This document shows, in pieces, positions 54,135 through 64,000 of a stretch of DNA of 64,000 bases. The stretch's first letter is position 1; each line of letters begins with the position of its first letter. The notes beneath the pieces were generated by a model. It made no database searches, was not told the DNA's origin, and worked only from the letters and a program-made list of their open reading frames with translations. Origin of the DNA: Albimonas sp036154955 (GTDB taxonomy: Bacteria; Pseudomonadota; Alphaproteobacteria; Rhodobacterales; Rhodobacteraceae); contig JAYZWL010000067.1 in the NCBI GenBank assembly GCA_036154955.1, positions 1 through 64,000 on the forward strand. Reading direction: 5' to 3'. Both the position numbers and the translations under genes were made by a program.

Positions 54135-55251
54135 GCCCTCTTCTCCTTCTTCGCGCGCGCCTTCGCCCCTCGCGCCCTGGTCTCGGCCGGGTCGGTCCAC
54201 ACCGGCAGCAGCAGCCGGAACGTGGTCCATCCCGGATCGCTCTCGCATTCGACCACGCCCCCGTGGTCGGCCACGATCTTGGAGACCAGCGACAGCCCCA
54301 GCCCCGACCCCGTGGATTTGGAGGTCACGAACGGCTCGAAAATGTCCCGCTTCAGCGCCTCCGGCACCCCGGAGCCGTTGTCCGAGATGGTGATCTGCAA
54401 CGGCAGGCTCTCATGCCCGCCGCCGGGAGAGGCCATGCGGATGCCCGGCCGGTAGGAGGTGCGGATGGTGATCATCCCCCCCACCTGCGGCGTCGCTTCG
54501 GCCGCGTTCTTCAGCAGGTTCAGGAACACTTGCATCAACTGCCCGGAATCGCCCGGCGTCGGCGGCAGCGAGGGGTCGAACTCCTCGGCGAAGCGCACAT
54601 GCTTGGCGAAGCCGGACGCCGCCGACAGCTTGGCGCGGTCCAGCACGTCGTGGATGTTCACCGGCAGACGCTGGGCGAGGCGGTTGTCCCCGAACAGCTC
54701 CACCTTGTCGAGCAGCTTGGCGATGCGGTCCGCCTCCTCCCGGATCAGGTCGGTCAGTTCGGTCTCCTCGTCGCCCAGCTGCATCGCCAGCAGCTGCGCC
54801 GCGCCCGAGATGCCGGCCAGCGGGTTCTTGATCTCATGCGCCAGCATCGCCGCCATCCCGGTGACCGACCGCGCCGCGGCCCGGTGGGTCAGAGAACGGT
54901 CCATCTTCTCGGCCACCGACTGCGGCTGGATGACAAGCAGCACCTCGCCGCCCGTCTCGGCGATGCGGGAGATATGGATGTCCGCCACCCGCGGCGGGCG
55001 GTCGGCGAAGCTGATCTCCATGTCGTGCTCGCCCACCGACAGCGTGCCGCCGCGCACCTGCCCCACCAGGTCGGCGATGCGCGAGCTCGGCCCGAACAGC
55101 GCCTCCAGCGACCGGCCGGTCAGCACCTTGGCGGACAGGTCGAAGAACACCTCCCCGGCGCTGTTCACGTCGACCACCCGGTCGTCGGCGTCGAGCAGCA
55201 GGGCGGCGAAGGGAACGGCGTTCCAGATGGCGGACCAGCGGGCCTCTTGGG

Positions 55252-55255
<4 letters not shown>
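54131..55255 (-). CDS. ntrB: Nitrogen sensor kinase NtrB
   Basis: A 374-residue soluble kinase and phosphatase of NtrC. A PAS domain fills about 10-110, the active His is in LAHEIKNPLAGISGAAQLL, and the N and G boxes are NLLKNAAEA and DNGSGVP, GSGLGLSL. PII protein controls it in response to glutamine. The ATG 55255 overlaps dusB by 4 bases. The Lys/Arg-rich C-terminal end is short. Confidence 0.96.
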
Positions 55256-56271
<1,016 letters not shown>

Positions 56272-56447
56272 CTGCTCATTCCTTATGCACGAAGTTACGC
56301 ATAGCCTTGGGTCTTGAGAGGCGCAAGGCCGCGCTGTAGCGTCCGGCCCGCGACAACCCGCGCGCCCCGCGCCAACCGGGCTCCGCGCCTCGCGCCCTGC
56401 GCGAACCGGGCCGGCCGGCCTCCCCTTTGACGGAGATTTTCCGCCCG

Positions 56448-57710
56448 ATGCCTCCCGCGCCCCCTGAGTCCGTGGTCGAATCCGCGGCGGAGTCCGCCGC
56501 AGCGCCCGGCGCCCCGCCGACGGTGCATGCGCTGGTCGTCGCCGCCGGCCGCGGGACCCGCGCCGGCCCGGGCGGGCCGAAGCAGTATCGCCCGCTCGGC
56601 GGGGTTCCGGTGCTGCGCCGGACGCTCGCGGCGCTGGGGACGGCCGGGGTCGACCGGATCGCGGTGGTCATCCATGCCGACGACGCCGCCGCCTACGCCG
56701 CCGCCGTCGCCGGCCTCGCCCTGCCCCTCGCCCCGCCCGTCTCCGGCGGGGCCACGCGGCAGGAAAGCGTGCGCCTCGGGCTGGAGGCGCTGGCCGCCGC
56801 CCCCGACGACCTGGTGCTGATCCACGACGCCGCCCGGCCTTTCGTCTCGCCCCGTCTGGTGGCCGGCGTGCGGGGGGCGCTGGCGGCTCACCCCGCCGCC
56901 TGCCCCGGCCTGCCTCTGGTCGACACCCTGCGCCGCGACGAGGGCGGCTTAGCCGGCGAGCTCCTGCCGCGGGACGGGCTGACCCGCGCCCAGACCCCGC
57001 AGGGCTTCCGCTTCGCCGCCATCCTCGACGCCCATCGCCGCGCCGCCGAAGCCGGGTTCGAGGCCACCGACGACGCCGAACTGGCCCGCGCCGCCGGCCT
57101 CCCCGTCGCCCTGACCCCGGGCGACCCCGCCAATCTCAAGCTCACCACGCCGGAGGACTTCATGCGCGCCGAGGCCGCCCTCGCCCCCCCGCCGCCCGAA
57201 TACCGCGCCGGGATCGGCTTCGACGTCCACGCCTTCGGGCCGGGCGACCGGGTCACGCTCTGCGGCGTGACGATCCCCTTCGACCGCGGCCTCTCCGCCC
57301 ATTCCGACGGCGACGTCGGCATGCACGCGCTGACCGACGCGATCTTCGGCGCGCTCGCCGAGGGCGATATCGGCCGCTGGTTTCCCCCGTCCGACCCGCA
57401 ATGGAAGGGCGCCGACTCCGCGATCTTCCTCCGCAAGGCCGCCGAGCGGGTGGCCGCGCGCGGCGGGCGCATCGTCAATGTCGACGTGACGCTGATCTGC
57501 GAAGCGCCCAAAATCGGCCCGCATTCCTCGCTAATGCAGCGACGTCTGGCGGAGATCCTCGGGATCGATACCGGCCGCGTTTCGGTCAAGGCCACCACGA
57601 CCGAACGGCTCGGCTTCCCCGGCCGCGGCGAGGGCATCGCCGCCCAGGCCTGCGCCAGTCTCGCCCTGCCCGCCGATGCGCCGGCGGCCCCCGAGGCCGG
57701 CGCGACCTGA
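56448..57710 (+). CDS. ispDF: Bifunctional IspD-IspF, isoprenoid synthesis
   Basis: A 420-residue fusion of two MEP-pathway enzymes. The IspD half (about 25-240) has LVVAAGRGTRAG and IHDAARPFVS. The IspF half (about 248-410) has IGFDVHAFGPGD, HSDGDVGMHALTDAIFGA and the C-terminal KATTTERLGFPGRGEG. Such fusions are usual in alphaproteobacteria. ATG 56448 is chosen over a TTG seven codons earlier, which has no ribosome site. The leading 20 residues are low complexity. pgpA starts one base past its stop. Confidence 0.95.
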   Translation: MPPAPPESVVESAAESAAAPGAPPTVHALVVAAGRGTRAGPGGPKQYRPLGGVPVLRRTLAALGTAGVDRIAVVIHADDAAAYAAAVAGLALPLAPPVSGGATRQESVRLGLEALAAAPDDLVLIHDAARPFVSPRLVAGVRGALAAHPAACPGLPLVDTLRRDEGGLAGELLPRDGLTRAQTPQGFRFAAILDAHRRAAEAGFEATDDAELARAAGLPVALTPGDPANLKLTTPEDFMRAEAALAPPPPEYRAGIGFDVHAFGPGDRVTLCGVTIPFDRGLSAHSDGDVGMHALTDAIFGALAEGDIGRWFPPSDPQWKGADSAIFLRKAAERVAARGGRIVNVDVTLICEAPKIGPHSSLMQRRLAEILGIDTGRVSVKATTTERLGFPGRGEGIAAQACASLALPADAPAAPEAGAT

Positions 57711-57711
57711 G

Positions 57712-58212
57712 ATGAGCATGATCACAACCCGCTTCGCGACCCTCTTCGGCCTGGGCGAACGCGCGCCCTTCGCGCCCGGCACCTTCGGCTCCCTCGCCGC
57801 CCTGCCCGCGGGCTGGCTGCTGCACTGGGCGGGAGGCTTCCCGCTCTTCGCCTTCGGGCTGATCGCGGCGACGGCGCTGGGCTACAGCTCCGCCGACCGC
57901 TACCTCGCCGCCAACAACGAGGAAGACCCGGGCGAGGTCATCGCCGACGAGTTCGCCGGCCAGCTCCTCGCCCTCGCGCCCCTTTCGCTGGGCCTCTGGC
58001 TCGCCAACGCCGCGCCGCATGTCTTCCCGTGGCCGGGCTGGGTCGGGGCCTTTCTTCTGTTCCGCGCCTTCGACATACTGAAGCCCCCGCCGGTTTCGAC
58101 GGCCGAGCGCCTGCCCGGCGCGCTCGGCGTCATGGCCGACGATCTGGTGGCGGGGCTGATCTCGGCGATACTGGTCACGGCTGCGGCCGCGATCGCGCAT
58201 GGATGGCTCTGA
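57712..58212 (+). CDS. pgpA: Phosphatidylglycerophosphatase A
   Basis: A 166-residue membrane phosphatase for phosphatidylglycerol synthesis. The family marks are PFAPGTFGSLAALP (about 20-33), the acidic motif VIADEFAGQL and FRAFDILKPPPV. Three or four spans are predicted. The start ATG 57712 is the first ATG after the ispDF stop. It lies between ispDF and cinA, as in Rhodobacter relatives. Confidence 0.93.
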   Translation: MSMITTRFATLFGLGERAPFAPGTFGSLAALPAGWLLHWAGGFPLFAFGLIAATALGYSSADRYLAANNEEDPGEVIADEFAGQLLALAPLSLGLWLANAAPHVFPWPGWVGAFLLFRAFDILKPPPVSTAERLPGALGVMADDLVAGLISAILVTAAAAIAHGWL

Positions 58213-58216
58213 CCCG

Positions 58217-58747
58217 ATGACACTCGACGCCCCCGCCGACGTCTACGCCGACGACCTGCTCCCGCCCGAGATCCTGACCCTCGCCTCGGAGGTGCTCGAC
58301 GTCGCAAAGGCCGCGGGCGTGAAGATCGTGACCGCCGAAAGCTGCACCGGCGGGCTGATCATGGGCGCGCTGACCGCCATCGCCGGGTCCTCCGCGGTCG
58401 CCGAGCGCGGCTTCGTGGTCTATTCCAACCACGCCAAGCAGGAGCTTCTGGGCGTTCCCGGCGCGGTGCTGCGCGAGCATGGCGCGGTCTCCGAACCCGC
58501 CGCCGAGGCGATGGCCGCCGGCGCCCTGGAACGCTCCCGCGCGCAGGTCGCGGTCTCGGTCACAGGCGTCGCCGGCCCCGGCGCCTCCGGCCCCAAGCCA
58601 GAGGGCATGGTCTGCTTCGGCATCGTCTCAGGAACCGGTCCGGTGCGCACCGAGACCATCCAGTTCGGCGCGCTGGGACGCGGCAAGGTGCGCGAGGGCA
58701 CGATACAGCACGCGCTGCGCCTGCTGAAAGCCGCCTGCGAAGGCTGA
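58217..58747 (+). CDS. CinA-type amidohydrolase (PncC domain only)
   Basis: A 176-residue protein with the C-terminal CinA/PncC domain only. The core is VTAESCTGGLIMGALTAI (Ser in TAESCTGG), with VSVTGVAGPGASGPKPEG. The enzyme class hydrolyses nicotinamide mononucleotide in NAD recycling. The N-terminal MoCF domain of full CinA is missing. The start ATG 58217 lies 4 bases after the pgpA stop. Confidence 0.92.
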   Translation: MTLDAPADVYADDLLPPEILTLASEVLDVAKAAGVKIVTAESCTGGLIMGALTAIAGSSAVAERGFVVYSNHAKQELLGVPGAVLREHGAVSEPAAEAMAAGALERSRAQVAVSVTGVAGPGASGPKPEGMVCFGIVSGTGPVRTETIQFGALGRGKVREGTIQHALRLLKAACEG

Positions 58748-58769
58748 TCCCCTCGCGAGGGCGCGCCGC

Positions 58770-59828
58770 TCAGGGGAACAGCAGGCTCGAATCCCCGTAG
58801 GAATAGAACCGATACCGCTCCGCCACCGCGTGGGCGTAGATGGCGCGCATCCGCTCCATGCCCACCAGCCCCGCCACCAGCATCATCAGGGTGGAGCGCG
58901 GCAGGTGGAAATTGGTCATCAGCCCGTCGGCGATGCGGAAGCGGTGGCCGGGGCGGATGAAGATGTCGGTGTCGCCCGACCAGGGCGCCAGGAACCGGTC
59001 CTCCCGCCCCGCCGTCTCCACCAGCCGCAGCGCCGTGGTCCCGACCGGGATCACCCGCCCGCCCGCGGCCCGGGTCTCGGCCACGGCCTCCGCCGCGGTC
59101 TCCGGAACCTCGCCCCATTCCGAATGCATCCTGTGGCCGTCGAGCGTCTCCGACTTCACCGGCAGGAAAGTCCCCGCGCCCACATGCAGCGTCAGCCGGG
59201 TGGAACGCACGCCCGCCGCCTCCAGCGCCGCCAGCAGCGGCGCGTCGAAATGCAGGCTCGCCGTGGGGGCCGCCACCGCGCCCGGCTTTTCGGCGAAAAC
59301 GGTCTGATAGTCGTCCCGGTCAGCCGCGTCCGCCGCCCGGCGCTGCGCGATATAGGGGGGCAGCGGCATCACGCCGGCCTCCGCGATGGCCTCGTCCAGC
59401 GCAGGTCCGCCGCGGTCGAAGACCAGCCGCACCTCGCCGCCTTCCGCCTTCTCGGTCAGCTCGGCGGTCAGCGCGCCGTCCGCCCCGAAATGCAGCCGGT
59501 CGCCGACCCGCAGCCGCTTTCCCGGCCGCGCCAGCGCCCGCCAGGCCGCGTCCCCGTCCCGCGCGATCAGCGTGGCCTCGACCTTCGCCACGCCCGACCC
59601 GTCCGCGCTCTCGCGCCGCCGCTCGCCGAACAGCCGCGCCGGGATGACCTTGGTGTCGTTGAACACCAGCAGGTCGCCCTCCCGCAGGATCCCCGCGAGG
59701 TCCGAGACCCGCCGGTCCTCGATCCCCCCGGGACCCGACACCAGCATCCGCGCCGAGGACCGCGGCCGCGCCGGGCGCAGCGCGATCAGCTCTTCCGGCA
59801 GCTCGAAATCGAAATCGTCGACGCGCAT
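58770..59828 (-). CDS. queA: S-adenosylmethionine:tRNA ribosyltransferase-isomerase
   Basis: A 352-residue QueA, which makes epoxyqueuosine in tRNA. It starts MRVDDFDFELPEELIALRPA and has ARLFGERR, the TASLHFD segment and the THVGAGTF-like LHVGAGTFLPV. The end region FHLPRSTLMMLVAGLVG is intact. It lies downstream of the cyclophilin gene behind a terminator, so it probably has its own promoter in 59829-59910. In the family, tgt often follows; it is not here. Confidence 0.96.
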   Translation of the reverse strand: MRVDDFDFELPEELIALRPARPRSSARMLVSGPGGIEDRRVSDLAGILREGDLLVFNDTKVIPARLFGERRRESADGSGVAKVEATLIARDGDAAWRALARPGKRLRVGDRLHFGADGALTAELTEKAEGGEVRLVFDRGGPALDEAIAEAGVMPLPPYIAQRRAADAADRDDYQTVFAEKPGAVAAPTASLHFDAPLLAALEAAGVRSTRLTLHVGAGTFLPVKSETLDGHRMHSEWGEVPETAAEAVAETRAAGGRVIPVGTTALRLVETAGREDRFLAPWSGDTDIFIRPGHRFRIADGLMTNFHLPRSTLMMLVAGLVGMERMRAIYAHAVAERYRFYSYGDSSLLFP

Positions 59829-59848
59829 CGCGCCCCTTCTCCGCCTCG

Positions 59849-59891
59849 GAAAACGAAACGGGCCGGGCGCGATCCGCTCGCGCCCGGCCCG
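59849..59891 (-). terminator. Intrinsic terminator after the cyclophilin gene
   Basis: A perfect 14-bp stem (59859-59872 with 59878-59891) with a 5-base loop, followed on the minus strand by TTTCGTTTTCC (59858-59848). It ends the cyclophilin transcript before queA. Confidence 0.93.
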
Positions 59892-59909
59892 GCAAAGCTC
59901 AGTCCCGGC

Positions 59910-60446
59910 TCACTTCTTGTCGGCGAGCAGGTAGACCTTGATCATCTTGTCGGGGTTGCGGGGCGGCTCGCCGCGGGTGATCGCGTCGACCTTGTCCATG
60001 CCCTCGATCACCTGTCCCCAGACGGTGTACTGCCCGTTCAGGAAGTGGCCCGGCGCGAACATGATGAAGAACTGCGAGTTCGCCGAGTTCGGGTTCTGCG
60101 AGCGCGCCGCGCCCACCGTGCCCCGCTCGAACGGCACGTTCGAGAACTCCGCCGGCACGTCGGGCAGCTTGGAGCCGCCGCGCCCGGTGCCGGTCGGGTC
60201 GCCGGTCTGGGCCATGAAGCCCTCGATCACGCGGTGAAACACCACGCCGTCGTAGAAGCCTTCCTTGGCCAGCGTCTTGATGCGCTCGACATGCTTGGGC
60301 GCCACCTGCGGCAGCAGCTCGATCAGGACGGGACCGTCCTTGAGCTCGATGACGAGGGTGTTCTGCGGGTCCTGCTCCACGGCCAGGGCCTCCATCTGCG
60401 GGGCGAAAAGGGTCAGCGCGAAAAGCGCGGCGATCAGTCGTTTCAT
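59910..60446 (-). CDS. Exported peptidyl-prolyl isomerase, cyclophilin
   Basis: A 178-residue cyclophilin with an N-terminal signal peptide (MKRLIAALFALTLFAP, cleavage near residue 22). The isomerase core has GFYDGVVFHRVIEGFMAQTGDP, SQFFIMFA and VWGQVIEGMD. It should help protein folding in the periplasm. ATG 60446 has an AGGAG site; a GTG codon just before is less likely. Confidence 0.94.
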   Translation of the reverse strand: MKRLIAALFALTLFAPQMEALAVEQDPQNTLVIELKDGPVLIELLPQVAPKHVERIKTLAKEGFYDGVVFHRVIEGFMAQTGDPTGTGRGGSKLPDVPAEFSNVPFERGTVGAARSQNPNSANSQFFIMFAPGHFLNGQYTVWGQVIEGMDKVDAITRGEPPRNPDKMIKVYLLADKK

Positions 60447-60556
60447 CACCGGAGGCTCCTGCCTGCTCAGGGGACGCGGCGCGGATCGGCGCGCCGGAGG
60501 ACAGCGGCGTATCGCGGATCGGGCCCGGGGTCAAACGGCGGTCCCCTGACGCGGGA

Positions 60557-60571
60557 TTAAGCGTCCCGTAA
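60557..60571. promoter_or_regulatory. CtrA-like half-site pair
   Basis: TTAA, 7 bases, GTAA: one base off the CtrA consensus TTAA-N7-TTAA. It lies in the 243-base gap between the cyclophilin gene and the GGDEF-EAL gene. CtrA controls motility, GTA and c-di-GMP genes in Rhodobacterales. Confidence 0.35.
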
Positions 60572-60689
60572 GCATCCGGGCCTTACCAGTTCCGCCCGCG
60601 ACCGGTCCGCGACGCGGCGACGGCAGAAGGCGGGCGAGGACGGGCCACCACGGCTTTCGACGATGGTCGGCGACGGAGGAGACGGCGGA

Positions 60690-62912
60690 ATGACGCGAAA
60701 GCCGGGCCGGGCGGGCATGGGACGGGGTCGCGGTCTGCGCATGCCGGCCCTGCTCCTGTTCGCCGCGCTCTGCCTCGTCGCCGCGCTGGAAGGTCTGATG
60801 CTCTGGACGGTGGAACGGGCGCAGCATGGCCACGCCGACCGTCTCGCGCAAACGTGGTCGGAGCATATGCGACGGGCGATGCCGGAACTTCCGCGACGCC
60901 TCGCCGACCGCGCGCTGGCCGGGGCCGACGCCGACGCGCTGCGCGACGCAGGGGTGCTGGGGGAGACGTTCGCCCTCAAACTGTTCGATCCGTCGGGGCG
61001 GGAGGTCGCCGCGCTGCGAAGCTGGAACGGCGTCGCGGTGGCGCGCATCCGCCATCCTCCCGCCGCGGCGGCGACGGCGACCGCGAAGCCGGAAGCCGCG
61101 GGTCCCCGGCGGCGCGGCCGCGGACAGGGCGCGTCGTCCCCGGCGACTTCGACCGGCGCAGGCGACCCGTCGCTTCGGGAGGCCCATCCCGACGCCTGGC
61201 GGACGTTGCTCGCGGGCCGCCGGTTCGTCGAACTCGCCGAGTCTCCGCCGCATGGCGATCGCCCGCTTCGCTACGCGGAGGTGTTCCTGCCCCTTTCCCT
61301 GCCCGACGGCGCGATCGCGGGCTATGCGGAACTCTACGTGGACATCACCGGCTTTTCGCAGGAGATGACCGATGCGCTGCGCATCGCCGGGGGCGGTCTG
61401 GCCCTGCTCGCCGCGCTGGGCTTCGGCGCGCCGGCGCTGGGCTGGTGGTCGATGCGCGGCAAGACGCGCCGCGCCCAGGACGAGATGGCGCGCATCACCC
61501 AGCGCGACCAGCTCACCGGCCTGCCCAACCGTTCGGGATTCGCCTCCGATTCCGCGCGCCTCGCCCAGCTCGCGGCCGACGCCGGCGACGGACTCGCGGT
61601 GATCTGCCTCGACATCGACGGCTTCCGCGCCATCAACGACCTGCACGGGGCCGATGCCGGCGACGCGGTGCTGCGCCGGATCGCGAGCTGCCTGCGCGGC
61701 GTTCTCAGACGCGACGACGTGCTCGCCCGGCTCGGCTCCGACATGTTCGGCGTGGTGGTCCGCCTCGCTCCCACGACCGATCTGCAGCCGATCCTGGCGC
61801 GCCTGTCCGCGGGCGCGGCGGCCCCGATCGCCGCGCCCGGGGCGGGCCCGGGCCGCGTCATCTCGATCAGCATGACCATCGGAGCCTGCCGCATCGCCCC
61901 GGGGGAGGTCGGGGTCGACGGCGGCCTGCGCCGCGCCGAGATCGCCTTGCAGGAGGCGCGGACGGGCGGACATGGCCGGATATGCGTGTTCCAGCCGGAG
62001 ATGGAGACGCGGATGCGCCGTCGCCGCCAGGTGGAACGCTCGATCCGCGAAGGCATCCAGCGCAACCGCTTCACGCTGCATTACCAGCCGCTGGTCCGCG
62101 CCGCGGACGGCCGAACCCGCGGGTTCGAGGCGCTGATGCGCCTTGTCGACGCCAACGGCAAGCCGATATCGCCGGCCGAATTCATTCCGGCGGCGGAGGA
62201 TATCGGCGCCATCTCCCAGCTCGGCGCCTGGGCGCTGCACGAGGCCTGCGCCGCCGCCGCCCATTGGCCGGAGGCGCTCCTGGTCTCGGTCAACCTGTCG
62301 GTGGAGCAATTCCGCGCCGGCGACCTGGTCGAGGCGGTGCAGGCCGCGCTGGACGCGTCCGGCCTTCCGCCCGACCGGCTGGAACTGGAGATCACCGAGT
62401 CGCTTCTGATCTCCAACGTCGATCAGGTCGAGGCCCAGCTCGACGCGCTCAAGATCCTCGGCGTTTCGCTCGCCATGGACGACTTCGGAACCGGCTATTC
62501 CAGCCTATCCTATCTCTGGCGTTTCCGGTTCGACCGCCTGAAGCTCGACCGGAGTTTCGTGCAGGCCTTCGACCAGAAGCCGGACCGCGCGCGCACCACC
62601 ATCGCCGCCATCGTGGCGCTGGGGCGGCGGCTCGACATGAAGGTCACCGCGGAAGGGGTGGAGACGGAGGCCCAGGCCCGCATGCTGACCGAACTGGGCT
62701 GCGACAACCTCCAAGGCTATCACTTCGGCGCGCCGATGCCCGAGACGCAGCTGCGCGAGGTCATGCGCTGGGAAGCCGACGCCGCGGTGGACCTCTCCGC
62801 GCCGCGCGCCCGACCCGACGCCTTCGGCCCCGGTCACCGCCCCGGCGACGTGCGGATCGGCGGGCCGAGCGCCCGGCCGGGTCAGGAGCGGCGGGCAGGC
62901 GGCGCGCGCTGA
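60690..62912 (+). CDS. GGDEF-EAL protein with degenerate GGDEF site
   Basis: A 740-residue membrane protein. The first span is at about 19-38, then a periplasmic sensor part with an Ala/Arg/Pro-rich linker, a second span at about 235-255, a GGDEF domain (about 275-430) and an EAL domain (about 450-700). The cyclase motif reads GSDMF in place of GGDEF, so cyclase activity is unlikely. The phosphodiesterase set is intact: GFEALMRL, EITES, DDFGTGYSSL, KLDRSF, AEGVET. Net c-di-GMP breakdown is expected. ATG 60690 has a GGAGGAG site; an earlier ATG has none. Confidence 0.92.
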   Translation: MTRKPGRAGMGRGRGLRMPALLLFAALCLVAALEGLMLWTVERAQHGHADRLAQTWSEHMRRAMPELPRRLADRALAGADADALRDAGVLGETFALKLFDPSGREVAALRSWNGVAVARIRHPPAAAATATAKPEAAGPRRRGRGQGASSPATSTGAGDPSLREAHPDAWRTLLAGRRFVELAESPPHGDRPLRYAEVFLPLSLPDGAIAGYAELYVDITGFSQEMTDALRIAGGGLALLAALGFGAPALGWWSMRGKTRRAQDEMARITQRDQLTGLPNRSGFASDSARLAQLAADAGDGLAVICLDIDGFRAINDLHGADAGDAVLRRIASCLRGVLRRDDVLARLGSDMFGVVVRLAPTTDLQPILARLSAGAAAPIAAPGAGPGRVISISMTIGACRIAPGEVGVDGGLRRAEIALQEARTGGHGRICVFQPEMETRMRRRRQVERSIREGIQRNRFTLHYQPLVRAADGRTRGFEALMRLVDANGKPISPAEFIPAAEDIGAISQLGAWALHEACAAAAHWPEALLVSVNLSVEQFRAGDLVEAVQAALDASGLPPDRLELEITESLLISNVDQVEAQLDALKILGVSLAMDDFGTGYSSLSYLWRFRFDRLKLDRSFVQAFDQKPDRARTTIAAIVALGRRLDMKVTAEGVETEAQARMLTELGCDNLQGYHFGAPMPETQLREVMRWEADAAVDLSAPRARPDAFGPGHRPGDVRIGGPSARPGQERRAGGAR

Positions 62913-62932
62913 GCGCCGCCGCCTGCGTCGCC

Positions 62933-63442
62933 TCAGCGACCGAGCCGCGCCAGCAGCTTGGTCTCGATCTCGGCCGGCACGAAATTCGACACGTCGCCGC
63001 CCAGGCGCGCGATCTCCTTCACCAGCTTGGAGGCGATGGCCTGGTGATGCGCATCCGCCATAAGGAACAGGGTCTCGACCGTGTCGTTCATCGCCCGGTT
63101 CATGCCGACCATCTGGAACTCGTATTCGAAATCGGACACCGCCCGCAGCCCGCGCACGATCACCTGCGCGCCCACCTGTTCGGCGAAGTGGATGAGCAGG
63201 TTCTCGAACGGCTCGCAGACGATTTCGGTGCCGGTCTCCTCCGCGATCGGGCTCACCTGCGCCTCGATCATCTCGGTCCGCTCTTCCAGCGAGAACAGCG
63301 GGCCCTTGTCGCGGTTGATCGCAACCCCGATCACCAGCTTGTCGACCAGGGTCGCCGCGCGGCGGATGATGTCGAGATGGCCCAGCGTGACCGGATCGAA
63401 CGTGCCCGGATACAGGCCCGTGCGCTTGAAGCTGCGCGTCAT
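62933..63442 (-). CDS. coaD: Pantetheine-phosphate adenylyltransferase
   Basis: A 169-residue CoaD for coenzyme A synthesis. The nucleotide-binding motif GTFDPVTLGHLDII (about 12-25) and GLRAVSDFEYEFQM are typical. ATG 63442 has a GGGAGGGG site just upstream. Convergent with the GGDEF-EAL gene. Confidence 0.96.
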   Translation of the reverse strand: MTRSFKRTGLYPGTFDPVTLGHLDIIRRAATLVDKLVIGVAINRDKGPLFSLEERTEMIEAQVSPIAEETGTEIVCEPFENLLIHFAEQVGAQVIVRGLRAVSDFEYEFQMVGMNRAMNDTVETLFLMADAHHQAIASKLVKEIARLGGDVSNFVPAEIETKLLARLGR

Positions 63443-63618
63443 GTCCCCTCCCAGCCGGGTCGCGGCGCGCATCGCGGAGGCGGGGCCTCCCTGGCGCGCG
63501 GGCGCCCGTTCTTGCAGCCGCTCCCATGCGGCGATCGGGGCAAGCGACACCATCCGGGCCGCGCGGTCAAGTGCGGCCCGGACGCGGATCCCGCATCGGG
63601 AACGTCGGATCGGCGGGC

Positions 63619-64000
63619 TCAGTAACCCTTGATCATGTCGGTGAGCGCCGAGGCTTCGTGCTCCAGCGCGTCCATCCGGTATTTCACCACGTCGCCGATG
63701 GAGATCACGCCCGCCAGCCGGCCGTCGTCCAGCACCGGCATGTGCCGGAACCGTCCCGCGGTCATGCGCTGCATGATCTCGGCCACGTCGTCGTCCGGCC
63801 CGCAGGTCATCACCTTGGCGGTCATCACTTCCGCCACCGGGCGTTTGAGGCAGCCTGCGCCCTCTCGTCCCAGCCAGCGCACCACGTCCCGTTCCGAAAT
63901 GATGCCGGCCACCGACTTGCCGTCGTTCGACACCACCAGCGCGCCGATTCGCTTGCTGGACAGCGTCGCGGCCGCGTCGGCCACCGACTCCGCTGCGGTG
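63619..64000 (-). CDS. Two-CBS-domain protein, 5' end cut by the window
   Basis: The visible 127 codons hold most of a CBS pair. The first domain has ADAAATLSSKRIGALVVSN and IISERDVVRWL, the second MTAGRFRHMPVLDDGRLAGVISIGDVV. The frame stays open past base 64000, and relatives have about 15 more residues at the start, so the gene is truncated by the edge. CBS pairs bind adenosine nucleotides and often act as energy sensors; the partner is not known. Confidence 0.92.
   Translation of the reverse strand, partial: TAAESVADAAATLSSKRIGALVVSNDGKSVAGIISERDVVRWLGREGAGCLKRPVAEVMTAKVMTCGPDDDVAEIMQRMTAGRFRHMPVLDDGRLAGVISIGDVVKYRMDALEHEASALTDMIKGY

Overview
The window looks like chromosome of a very GC-rich alphaproteobacterium of the Rhodobacterales (Rhodobacteraceae-like). 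The basis is an intact RcGTA-type gene transfer agent cluster, the dusB-ntrB-ntrC-ntrY-ntrX order, a pyruvate dehydrogenase E1-beta that carries its own lipoyl domain, a fused IspDF, and a Fur/Mur-type regulator. Species was not identified and base composition was not counted. No rRNA, tRNA, CRISPR array, insertion sequence or integrase was seen.

Layout. Bases 1-6450: a small DUF6653-like membrane protein, an M48 protease, a lone PIN protein, an RlmI-type methyltransferase, mazG, a Fur-family regulator and eno. Bases 6600-11200: a small membrane protein, an FtsB-like divisome protein and pdhA-pdhB-pdhC, closed by a two-way terminator shared with cysE on the other strand. Bases 12218-27283, minus strand: a complete structural gene set for a gene transfer agent, from terminase to tail fibre, with many start/stop overlaps and one extra small gene after the capsid gene. 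Bases 27475-31978, minus strand: fabD-fabG-acpP-fabF-mltG, which feeds directly into the GTA region. Bases 32205-33532: rpsF-rpsR-rplI.

Bases 33681-37407: a small exported protein, a MarR regulator with a clear palindromic operator in front of a second ketoacyl synthase, a TetR regulator and a 1-Cys peroxiredoxin. Bases 37556-48619: the housekeeping line dnaB-alr-mlaE-mlaF, a serralysin-type RTX protease, pqiA, radA, cvpA, purF, an SDR gene and a MOSC gene. Bases 48713-56271, minus strand: the nitrogen control operon dusB-ntrB-ntrC-ntrY-ntrX. Bases 56448-58747: ispDF-pgpA-cinA. Bases 58770-64000: queA, a periplasmic cyclophilin, a GGDEF-EAL protein with a degenerate GGDEF site, coaD and a truncated CBS-domain gene.

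The main biological story is the GTA. It is phage-derived and makes particles that carry random host DNA. Its only credible promoter in this window lies upstream of a strong intrinsic terminator, so read-through control of GTA transcription is a testable idea. Paired hairpins after the capsid gene suggest a second control point. The rest is mostly core metabolism, with small accessory insertions (the serralysin gene, and the MarR-controlled ketoacyl synthase).
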